In this document: one piece after another, positions 36,490-46,973 of the stretch
How positions within the stretch are numbered: position 1 is the first letter of the stretch
Layout of the letters: every line of letters begins with the position of its first letter
Origin: Microcebus murinus
Taxonomy: Eukaryota; Chordata; Mammalia; Primates; Cheirogaleidae
Length of the DNA: 64,000 bases
Direction: 5' to 3'
Assembly (NCBI RefSeq): GCF_040939455.1
Contig: NC_134120.1
Span: 15,242,501-15,306,500, forward strand
Position numbers and translations under genes: made by a program
The notes under the pieces: model-generated
Databases searched by the model: none
What the model was told of the DNA's origin: nothing
Seen by the model: only the letters and a program-made list of their open reading frames with translations

Positions 36490-36800
36490 TGGGATAGAGA
36501 GATGTTTCTCTGTCTTATCTGAATCTCATTTAAAGTGATTAATTGGAAGACACGAAGGCCTGAGAGGTGAAGCTGGGAGCCTTTTCAGTGCACACGATGA
36601 ACAACATTCTTTTGCTTTGGAAATGCCAATATCATCATTGTGCATCTCTTTTGAAGAGTTATTGCACATTGTCTGAATAAAGCAGCCCTGGCGAGGAAAT
36701 GAATAATGCAATTCCCACATTCTGCATGAATTATTCCTCACACATTTAAGCTCAGTTAAAATGCTCTGTGATGCCCCCCAGTAGGAACTGAAAAGTGGGC
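36490..36800. other. unique AT-rich block, possible conserved non-coding DNA
   Basis: No repeat signature; contains AAAGTGATTAATTGG, ATGAATAATGCAATT and CATGAATTATTCC. About 3 kb beyond the GRP polyadenylation site. Candidate only. Confidence 0.25.
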
Positions 36801-38690
36801 ATTTAGAGGCTAGAAATTGTACTGCGCTGCTTGAAACGCCTGTTCAGTGTATTACCTATCCTCTCATCATAAGCAAAGATTGCCAAATTACCCAGAGCAA
36901 ACCACCTTGTAGCACTTAAAAAAAAAAAAAAGACTTTTTAAAAGAACAAATTTGAAGGCTACTATGGCTTTCTTCCCCTTTGGATTCTTCCTGCTAATTA
37001 TTCTGCTTTGATGCAAGCATTTCTAAATATTGGCCCTCTTAAAAGCAATCTTCTCATCTTGCTGTAGTATGTACATACCTGGCCTGCGTGCTGTGGAGAA
37101 CAGCCCCCAGGTTCCTGTCCTCCCAGAGTCCTAGGCTGGGGACTAACTGTCCCAAGGAGTAGAAATGGGCAGGTATCAAAGGGGAAGTTCTCTGGATGGA
37201 GGAAGGGGAGGGGCTATCTGTTATTTGTGGTTGACCACATCTGTGAACACTCTCTCTCCATTTTGATAGGGTCCCATCAACATTTTGGTCTCATGTTCCC
37301 AAAGTAGAATCCTAAAAACTATTTTTCCTAGCAGCAAGGGCTAGGCGTGTGGTCTAGATTCCACCAATCAGGCACGCTCATTCCAGACTCTGATTTGGGT
37401 GTGAGCCCCCGGTGGAAGAGGCTTTTGGGCATCATGCCAGGGGCACAGGCTGTGGCAGAGGCAGTAGAGGACAGTGCAAACTCGGACGGTTCTGCAGAGT
37501 GATTCTAGGGGTAGCCCTCTCATCAACCCCATCAGTGGCATGGCTTTGGGCACTGAATCTGTAAGTTTAGGCTTGAGCCCATTTCTCTGGTCTTCCCTTT
37601 CTAAAATCCACTTATAAATTTCTCCTTTTCTACTTCAACTACCCAAGGTGGATGCTTTTGTCTGCAGCTAAAAATTACCTGACCCAACAGGCACACAGAG
37701 ATATGGGGTGTAACCCCATTTGCAAATAAGTTCTAGAAAGCTCTGCTTGTAGGGAAGACTATATATCTCAAATAAAAAGAGACTAATCCTGACCTGGGCT
37801 TGGCGTGGAGGAGCCCTGCAAAGGTCAGGAGGTTCGAGTGAGCTATTCTTGCCTCTCAGCCAAAACTCAGGGAAAAAAGTGATTCCTCCCAGGTTCATTG
37901 CAGCATTAAAAAAAAAAAATTGCTGCTAAAACACAGGATCATGTACATTTACTTTTTTGAGACAATCAAACAAGTAATAGTCTAGATGGAGTTATTCTAG
38001 GAGTATTGCCTCGGAACCTTTTTCTCTCTGCATGAAGTGCCACCATTAGAGAGAGCTTCCCCTGGGTCTGGAATATTTTCTTCAATGCAATGAGTGTCCT
38101 ACTGGAAGGCAAATCCTTCTAAGAGGGAGTACACCTTCATCATGAGCTGCATGGGGGCTTTAGTTGGCACAGGACTCAGTTCTTAAGAAAGAGGCCCAAG
38201 AAGGCCCCATGGCAGAGCATAGGGTTCCTGAAGAGGAAGCTGGTAGCACTGAAATTGCACAGATTTCCCCAGGCCTGGCTCTGTTGTGAATCAACACGGT
38301 TTTCAAAGGCATTAGAAAGAACACATCACCTCTTGTGGGGCTCATAGACAATCAAAACAAGAGCAAGATAAATACATGTCTTTAAGGTTTCAAATGTGAT
38401 TTCCCTAAATGAAGAAAATCTAAACATATGGCAAGAAGCTTTAAAATCTGGTAATGTGCAAATGTCATGATAAAAATGGAACTGGTGAGTGTTAACGAAC
38501 TGCCAGGCCACATTCTCTGAAAATGGAAGGAAATCTCTTGAATTCATCTTATCCTTTCACTGTGGAGCTAACTAAATCTGGCACTGGGGACTACTTCTCC
38601 CAGACTGGCAGTGAAATTTTTAAGAAAAAGTGCTACTTGCTAGGCTTAAATATACTGAAAGGGAGGTTTAAAATGAGGTAATGTAGGAAA
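36801..38690. other. intergenic, nothing recognised
   Basis: No gene or repeat that I can name with confidence. Poly-A tracts at 36919-36932 and 37908-37919. Confidence 0.4.
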
Positions 38691-38870
38691 CCTGGTACTT
38701 GTGATGTTTGGATCCTAGTTTCATCTACTATGTGACTTTGAGCAAGTCACCTGACCTCTCTAATTCTCTATCTCCTCATCTGTTCAATGGGAATGATAAT
38801 TCTCAGCTTAAAGGATTAGTACGAGGAGTATATCAATAATATCAGCAAAATACCCGGTCATGGTAAAGGC
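38691..38870 (+). repeat. MIR element
   Basis: 'ctatgtgactttgagcaagt', 'cacctgacctctctaattct' and 'ctcatctgttcaatgggaat' form the MIR core. Confidence 0.85.
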
Positions 38871-38889
38871 TGAAGATAAGGGAATTCTT

Positions 38890-39228
38890 TTTTTTTTTTT
38901 TTTTTTTTTTTTTTTGAGACAGAGTCTCACTTTGTTGCCCGGGCTAGAGTGAGTGCCGTGGCGTCAGCCTAGCTCACAGCAACCTCAAACTCCTGGGCTC
39001 CAGTGATCCTTCTGCCTCAGCCTCCCGGGTAGCTGGGACTACAGGCATGCGCCACCATGCCCGGCTAATTTTTTATATATATATATCAGTTGGCCAATTA
39101 ATTTCTTTCTATTTATAGTAGAGACGGGGTCTCGCTCAGGCTGGTTTTGAACTCCTGACCTTGAGCAATCCGCCCGCCTCGGCCTCCCAAGAGCTAGGAT
39201 TACAGGCGTGAGCCACAGCGCCCAGCCC
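38890..39228 (-). mobile_element. lemur-type Alu, reverse orientation, with TSD
   Basis: About 27 T, then the full dimer with mid insert 'agttggccaattaatttctt'. Direct repeats AAGGGAATTCTT at 38878-38889 and 39229-39240. The long pure tail and perfect TSD make it a relatively young copy. It lies about 260 bases past the GRP polyadenylation signal. Confidence 0.95.
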
Positions 39229-39489
39229 AAGGGAATTCTTAAGTGATGGACGGGCCAGCCTCCATCTTCAACCTGGCCCATCTGACAGCCACCATGAAGT
39301 GAGGATAAGCTCCCAGCAGTGGCCTCAAGAAAGTCACAACAAGGATTCAGTTAAGTGGCCTTCAGAAAGGAGAGCTAAAAATTCATCCTGACTCAATCAG
39401 TGGGCACACAAGTATCTTATCAAGCTGTGTGTTGGTCTCTGTCTCACTGTCCTCTCATCTGCTATTGAAATAAAACAACAGCCTGCCCT

Positions 39490-39855
39490 TTGGACAATGT
39501 GTTGAAGCTTTTATTGTGAATGGTAACAGCTTGGGGCCTTCAATCTAATCAACAAATAGCCTAGATGTAAAAAGCATTAATTGGAAGACTCTTTCTGGAC
39601 AATTGTTCACAGCAAACAAGTTCAAACCAGGAGATGCTGCTTGAAGATCATGAGTTTAGTCAAGGTTGAGAGATACAAGAATAGTCAAGTATTTTGCACA
39701 AAGGAAATCTTGATGATCCAGTAGAATTGATGTTTACAGAATGCAATCTCTTAAGGGTTTTGCTTTCTCCTTTCAGAGAGATGGTCATTGTCATTGTTCA
39801 TTCATCTGGGGGTTCCTTCCTTCTCGTTGAGAACCTGGAGCAGAGAATCTACCAA
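39490..39855 (-). other. GRP: GRP exon 3 (ancestral C-terminal propeptide plus 3' UTR)
   Basis: Acceptor TTTTTTAAG|TTGG at 39856/39855 on the - strand. In the ancestral phase (one base carried from exon 2) the exon reads VGRFSAPGSQREGRNPQMNEQ and stops at TGA 39793-39791, closely matching the human propeptide end I recall. Because of the frameshift in exon 2, the reading frame entering here has already stopped, so in this sequence the exon is predicted to be untranslated. The 3' UTR resembles the human one and ends after AATAAA at 39515-39510. Confidence 0.85.
39510..39515 (-). terminator. GRP: GRP polyadenylation signal AATAAA
   Basis: Reverse complement of TTTATT; context AATAAAAGCTTCAACACAT nearly matches the end of the human GRP mRNA as I recall it. 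About 275 bases after the ancestral stop codon. Confidence 0.85.
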
Positions 39856-42800
39856 CTTAAAAAATATTAGAAAGAGTTAAGCAAACAGAGGGATGCTGAA
39901 GTCTAATACCAGACATAAATCCATTCCCAAAAAACCATCAGGGCCACTTTGGAGTTACAAAGGCAAATTATTCAATCAACCCCAGACCTACTGAATCAGA
40001 AACTCTGGGGGTGAAGCCCAGCAATCTGCATTCATAAACCTATACAGGTGATTCTGAGCATGGAGAATTTGAGAACCACAGTTGTGCCCAGCAGGAGAAA
40101 TTAATTTCTGCTTTTCTTTTTTTTAGCTACTGCATTTTGGGGTCTTTTGGTTATGCCAGCCTAACTTAAACCCTGATTACTCAGGTACATTTTAACCAAT
40201 GTTGGAAATTAAATGTGTTATACACAAGAATTTATTTCTCGAGTAACAGCTGAGAAAGGGGGCTCAGAGAATGTGAAATTTGAATTTTTAATTTGCTTAC
40301 GTTGACAATGCCTCATGACACCAATCAAAGCCAGTCTCTGAATTACACAATTACTCATTGCAAACCTACAACTGTAAACGGTAGTGGTGTGGGCAACTTG
40401 GGAAAGGGAGTTAATTTGGGTTTCTGCCAATGCTAAATTTATTGCGGTTTGCTTGTTGTGGCTTCTGCTCAAATTAACTAAGACTGAAGAGAGAAAGAGT
40501 AGTTATGATTTTAAAATACTTCTTTGTTCCCATATAATACCCTTTACTCGCCAAGAGGAGGAAACACTTTGCATCCGGACTAGAACTTGTTACTCTTCTC
40601 ACCATTCTCTAGCAATTCAAATCCCCCAACTTCCAGACCAGCCATTTCTTTTTTAATAAGGGAACTATTGATATTCTCAAGAAAATTGTCTGCTCTGTTT
40701 TGACTCTACGCTCAACTGTTTTGACCAAGCGCTAATGAACCCAGGACCTGGAGTTTGACTCCCACACCTGCCAATTAGCTTTGCTTCCCAGCTCCCCACC
40801 CCCTCACCCCCATACCCACCCCCACAAGCCCAGCCTGCCTGAAGATGCCACCCACCCATCTTGCCTTATGAACCACTGGTCACACAAGGGCCAGCTGACA
40901 TGTGGGAAAAAAATCCACAGAAATTCACCCATTGGCTCAAAATATTGAACATGAGAGGTTCGTTTCAAGGGAATGGAAGTCAAGCTGAAAGGAAAAGGAG
41001 AGCTGTGGAGCCCAGGAAGACCGAGGAGCTGGGAGGTGAAGGGTCCACGTGTAGGGTGTGGGGAGGCGCTGTAGGTCAGGGGGGGGCCGGCCTCACTCTG
41101 CTGCTTCCCAGAAACTGTCGGGCTAATCAGAGAGTCATTAGTCACTCTTGATTGTCTGTTGCTTCCTCTATATTTGGAGCTTCCTTTGGAACATTTTGAA
41201 TATTAATAAACAAAACCTGCCTATTCTCTCTACTGATTGGATGGGACCCTGAGAGCAGTCCCTTAACAATGAGGACCCACTGACACACTTCCTTTCCATA
41301 ACAGCCTCTGGAGCTCATTCCCACCCCCCATCTTCACGTCCACAAAAATAAAAGGGAAAACCTAAGGCTGCAAGGCACAGTGGACTGGATCCAAATTACA
41401 AAGGGAACCCAAAGGCCAACTGACGCCTCCACTGAAACTCAGAACAATGCATAGCCACATCCAGGATTATGGGTGAGGCCCCAGAGCTAACCTGAACACT
41501 GTTCCATGTTACAGAAACCATGGGGTAAAACCTCCATTAGTTGCAGGATAGAATTAAATGATTTTCGAGAAGGGCACAGTTCAAAGACAGATTAAGGTTA
41601 ACCTTGAACATGATTGACCACAATTGCCATGAACGTTCCGGAGCCTACTTGCCATGGGATAGTAGTCTAGACTGCATGTTACACAAATCTTTTATGAATT
41701 AAGTAAATATCTTTGTCATAAAAACATAGGAAATGCTCTGAATTTCTAACTACAGCTCAGGGAGAGCTGGCAATAGAACTTGGTGTTTTATTACTAAAAT
41801 TGGAGAGGAGAACATATGTGGATAGTTTTTAATTTTAAGAAAAGTCCTGCAGCCTCTGAAAACTCCTGCTGCTAATTCTGGCAGTGCTCAGCAAGGTCAT
41901 TAAGTTTCTCTCTAACACTGGGAGATACATGGATTTCTAATAGAACTATTCTCTTGGCACTCTCTCTTTTTGAATAAGATAATTATAAGACATTTTCATA
42001 ATGACATACTTTCATTGAGGTGGAATTTCCAATGCAAGAGGAGTGATACAATGTTTTGGTCTCTGCAAAGACTAAACTAACTGTGGAATTTGTTTTTCAC
42101 ATTACTGGGAAATACAGCCGAATGAATAGTACCAATGTGTGCAATAGCTAATGATTCAACTTGAGGTGGAATGAAATGGGATGGGCTTTCTAAACTTGCA
42201 AAAATAAAAACAATGAATAGAAAGTAGAAAAGCAAGGCCTGATTATAAAAAGATGACCTTTTCCAGCTCACATGAGATAAGTATTGTTCCCTTTAAGCAG
42301 TTAGTCTTCATGGTGGCCCACACAATCCATCCCGCAATATTGCCACTCAGAGAGACCTTTGCAAACCTATGTTTTTGTAATTGCTTTTGAAGCTTACAGA
42401 ATATGCTTCTGAATATAGTGGGACATTTTTGATCCTTAAGGAAGAAGTTGAATTTTTCAAAAGATTCAAAAGATATGCAGAACCAGGTTTAGGAAATAAG
42501 GCAATTCAAACCAAACATTGCTGTTTGGTTCAAAAAATGAGGCACTATAGGTTAATAATATGATTGTGTGTGTTGGTGAGGGCGAGAGTATTTTATGAAT
42601 AAGCTATGAGGGCTGTAATGTCTGTAAAAGTTATCTTCGAGGGTTTTGTGGTGGAGATTTTTGACAAATCTTCAGACAAATGAGGAAAGTACCACTGTTG
42701 GATATCCACTCCCTGGAACTCCAGTAAAGCACTCATCCAAGAAAAGGCATGGCCAACTAGGAGCTGCGAAGGCAATCACAAGTTCACAGGGCCCACAGAG

Positions 42801-44240
42801 GCTGATCATGGAACACCCATAACACAGGTGTGGACCAGAGAATCTCTCAGGCCTTTGCACAGAGTTGGTATTTATTTCCGTATTGATTGATTTAATCCAG
42901 ATTTTTCTTTCCAAGTAAAAGCTACTAAAGACTTTCTCTCTGGGTGTTTAGTGCAACAGATGAACTTTTAGTTTGCCTTTAGCATAGAGAATCCATGGTA
43001 AACCAAAAGGCAGTGAAACATGAGCATTCCTCCAGAGAAGCCAGGGGGGGCTTGGCAATGCCATCCCTGAGCCTCTATAAAGGGGCCATTAGTCAAAAGA
43101 TTAACCACCGTAGAATACTGAAGGCGGGAGTTCTCCAAGCTCTGTTAGTAAAAAGCAGTATTATTTACGGGCAGAAACAGCAAGAAACAAGGCCTGCTGT
43201 TACACCCTGCATCCTCCATATTTAAGATCAATGAGGACCATTCCCTGGAAGGGGTCTCGCAAGGTACAGGCTGTGCAAGACAGACGGAGCACGGGCTCTT
43301 GCCCTGGTTTCATCAATGAAAAGTTATGTGACTAGTTGTAGTTTCCTCCCCTCTAAAATGAAGAGAATAATAGAATCTTCCTTCTAAGACTGCTGTGAGC
43401 ATAAACTGAGAAAGTCAAGGTAAATTGCTTTAGCTTAATACTTGGATTGTAGTAAATACTCAATAAAATTAGCCATTATTATTATTGTTATTGGAATTAT
43501 TTTTGTCTTTTATTATATATATCATGAAAAGCTCATAAAACTTAGTGATAATCACCCCATTTTCAGTTGACTTGCTTTCTTCTTATAAATTTTCTTCTCT
43601 CTTTTATCCTGTTCACTGTCTTTGTAGCTAAACATTTCCAGTTTGGTGTCATTATTTTTCCCTCCTTTCTATAAAAGCATATACACAATGTATCAGCTGA
43701 CCTCAGGTTCACCAAGTTTTGAAATACTAGGATGAAACCTGACCTAGGTAATCTTAGAACAAATATGAAGAAGTACTATTTTGTATATAAAGTAGCCAAC
43801 AAGAATGCTCTCTTCTAAAAAACATCTATGCATAGGCCCTTCCACTAGTGTTCATCAAAAATAAAGTCTGTAGGTCCAGAAAGATTTACACAAATAGTCT
43901 ATGGACTCACTATCAAAACATCCCGGTAGGACATTGGCAGTTTAAGAAAATGCCATCAATGCACGGTTGGGAATAAAGTAGATACAATTGCTAATAAAAC
44001 TCCTGAATTGGAGTTTGGAATCAATACCCTCTCAATGGGCTAACAGGAAAAATAAACTGTGATGTCAAAGAGAAAAGGTAGCGTGGAAATTGTCTGCTGA
44101 TTTTGCTTAGCATGTATTGGTGTTGGCCTAATATAGGGTTGTAAAGGCTTAAAGCCATTTTCTTCTTCCATGATTAAACTTCCTTTCCTTGCATTCTCTC
44201 CAAATACCTCCCGCCCCACTTCTCTAGTGTCTTTGTTTAC
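39856..44240 (-). other. GRP: GRP intron 2
   Basis: 4385 bases, donor GTAAAC (44240 downwards), acceptor TTTTTTAAG. Contains a MIR at about 43290-43470. Block 40290-40390 has clustered motifs (AATTACACAATTACTC, CCAATCAAAGCC) and no repeat, possibly regulatory. No other gene. Confidence 0.85.
43290..43470 (+). repeat. MIR element
   Basis: 'gttatgtgactagttgtagt' then 'gtttcctcccctctaaaatg' and 'actgctgtgagcataaactg'; MIR core in GRP intron 2. Confidence 0.65.
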
Positions 44241-44473
44241 CTTTGCATCTTGAACCTACATCCTTGAAGCTGCTGAACCCCAAGTAGGCTGGTGATTGCC
44301 CAGGGCCTCCGGGGGAGGTGGCTGGAGGCGTCTGTTCTCCTTTTCTTCTAGAAGACCCAGCAAATTCCTTGCAGCATCTTCCCATCGAATGTACTCTCTC
44401 AGCCGCTGCTTCAGGCTCCCTCCCTCAGAAGCAGGTGGCGACTCTCCTGTGCTCTTTTTTCCCATTAAGTGCC
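44241..44473 (-). CDS. GRP: GRP exon 2, propeptide, with frameshift
   Basis: Exon from acceptor TTTTTACAG|GGCACTTAATG (44474/44473) to donor GCAAAG|GTAAAC (44241/44240), 233 bases. It completes the mature hormone (HLM, residues 48-50) and is followed at once by GKK, which gives C-terminal amidation and dibasic cleavage. The propeptide then reads [16 protein letters not shown]... and [16 protein letters not shown], close to human. After Ser113 (44276-44274) the sequence is GCAGC where I recall 15 bases in human, a net loss of 10. Translation runs A-A-S-R-M and stops at TAG 44258-44256, giving 118 instead of 148 residues. In the other phase the ancestral SFKDVGS text is still visible. The stop is only 15 bases from the exon junction, so nonsense-mediated decay is not expected. 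The mature peptide is unaffected. Confidence 0.93.
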
Positions 44474-44679
44474 CTGTAAAAACCAAAACAAAACAAAAAT
44501 AACCCAGAATGCCACAAATTGTACCAAAGGAAATGAATGAAAGAGAAATCTAAAGGACACCAATTATGTTGGCGTGTCTTCCTCCTATGTGCAGAAGAAA
44601 TAGCATTTTATTATTAGGAGTTAATTCATAAATGATGGACAGATTTTGCTCTCTGTTCAAAATGTGCAATGAGCTGGAC

Positions 44680-44850
44680 AGAATTCAGAACTGCAACCGA
44701 AGAGCCCTGCGACCCAGCACCTCTACTAACTAGTTAGGTGACCTCTCCCAAGTCATTTAGCATGCCCAGTCTTCAGTTTTCTCGACTATAAAATGAACAG
44801 GGTGGGCTAATCTAAGGAAGCTTCCATTTCTAAAGTTCTATCATCAATTC
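44680..44850 (+). repeat. MIR element
   Basis: 'ctaactagttaggtgacctc', 'cccagtcttcagttttctcg' and 'ctataaaatgaacaggg'; MIR core. Confidence 0.7.
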
Positions 44851-45501
44851 TGTGTACACTGAATTCTATTCCCAACTGGAAGATGGAGTTTAAACACCTT
44901 CCCCAGTCAATTTTGAATTGCTACAGACAATAAAAGTCTTGCTGCTTTTCTTTGTGTTGATTAAAAAAAAAATGTTGCTCTCCTTTTATCTGCAATACAA
45001 AAGTACCAAAGGAATTTTTCATTTAAACTTTTGAAGAATTTTAGCTGATATTGAATCTAGGAAATTTTACCTAGAAATTACAGTTTGTTAAGCGTGTCAT
45101 AAAAAACAACTTGAAAACAAGTTCTGAGTAACACTTCTAGTCACATAAATCAGAATTTACTCCTGGGTATCTGAAATGGTCAGTGAAAATCTATCAGTGG
45201 CTTCAGAAATGTGTGTCTGCCATGCAAATAAATAAAAACAGTTTCATGCATGGAAGAGAAAGTAACATAGACTCAGAAGTGGGCAGACAATTCAAGGTCT
45301 GCATCCTTAACACTTTAGGTCCTTGCTTCAATATGCTCATGTTATCTACTTTCTTCAGTTGGCTTTCCCCATCTCTCTGTAATTGAGCTTTATAGCATTT
45401 TGGAATTTCCAACAGCAATAAAACTATGGTGCTTTTGATTTAAAGCACACATAGAAAAAGGTCTTCAAGGTTTCAATGTTGACTGATATTAGAAGTATTT
45501 A

Positions 45502-45817
45502 AAGGCCAGGCGTGGTGGCTCACACCTGTAATCCTAGCACTTTGGGAGGCTGAGGTGGGTGGATTGCTCTAGGTCAGGAGTTTGAAACCAGCCTGGGGGA
45601 GACCCCATCTCTACTAAAAATAGAAAGAAATTAAATGGCCAACTAAAAATATATAGTGAAAATTAGCCGGGCATGGTGGTGCATGCCTGTAGTCCCAGCT
45701 ACTCAGGAGGCTGAAGCAGGAGGATTGCTTGAGCCCAGGAGTTTGAGGTTGCTGTGAGCTAGGCTGTTGCCATGGTACTCACTCTAGCCTGGGCAACAAA
45801 GTGAGACTCAAAAAAAA
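45502..45817 (+). mobile_element. lemur-type Alu, forward orientation, with TSD
   Basis: 'ggccaggcgtggtggctcac', mid insert 'gaaagaaattaaatggccaa', A tail. Direct repeats AAGTATTTA at 45493-45501 and 45818-45826. Antisense to GRP transcription. Confidence 0.93.
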
Positions 45818-46959
45818 AAGTATTTATGGCTAACGTCCTGGGAAGAATATTTGAAAGAACTTTGGTCTCTTAAAATTGAAAGAGGCCCCTTCCCAGTAGC
45901 TGTATCCAACAGCAGAGAAGCCCTCACCCTAACTTCATTGCTTTCACGTGCACTGCAATGTACAGTTTCCAGGATGTTTAAATGCATTATTGCATTTGAT
46001 CCATACTGTAATAGGTTTGGTGAGAATGAGACTTGCCAGAGCTCATACGGATAAGCATAGGTTCTAGGATTAAAATCAGCTCACAGTCCAGATTTTATTA
46101 TACTGCCTCATAGTGTCCTTTAACTTCCTAAGAATGTAAAGTAGCTAAAAATCATTCTGGGGTCTGGAAATAAGGATAAGGTCTACAAAAGTCTTTCTAA
46201 TGTTACAGAAAGGAATAAGGATTATATATCAGTATATCATGATTCATTATGTGACTCAGAAAATTCAGTGACTATTGGGGAGCCTTAAAATGAAGTTTTA
46301 CTGCATTGCAGTGTGAGCACTTGCCCAATCGCCTGTGACATGGCACTGCACACAATTTCAAGACCCTACTGGGTATACTGTCCAAGCGAAGGACTGGAAT
46401 CCTGAACGATTGGCTTCTCACTTATCCGCTTGGTCAAGATGGTGCCCAGAGATCCACTAAACAACCTTGCATTCAGCCATAGCAGGGATTATGTTGTACA
46501 GCTTCCCAGGAAATAGCAATGCATTCAGCTTTATTTACGAGGAGGAAATTGCATCATGATGATTGGAAGGCAAGATTAGAACCCTGATGCTCCCAGTAAT
46601 GACCTCGGTCACTCTTGCCTTCCTAATTGCCTGTCATCTAGTTAGGAGGCTGGAAATGAGAAAAGAGTTACTGCCAATGAACTAGAGGGGTAATGGAGAT
46701 ATTTTTACAAATAAGAACTTATTTTTGTCATGCCTGAAAAATTTAGTGGACTTTTCTAACATGGGAGGAGAAAGTCACGCTCCGTTCTGTGATAGTACTG
46801 CATTTCCATACTTGCATATATGGTGAATGTGTTCAGTTTCCCACCCCGAGCCCACAGACTGTTTATTAAGGAAAGCACACGACCTAAAACATCCCAGGGA
46901 AGCACACACTCCCTGGGTCCTATTTCACTTTTGAGCTGGCTACTGTCAACCCTATCATT

Positions 46960-46973
46960 GTCTCCATGGCAAC
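46960..46973 (+). promoter_or_regulatory. X-box-like (RFX) motif in GRP intron 1
   Basis: GTCTCCATGGCAAC matches the RFX X-box consensus GTNRCC/RGYAAC at all but one position. Function is inferred from the motif only. Confidence 0.35.
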
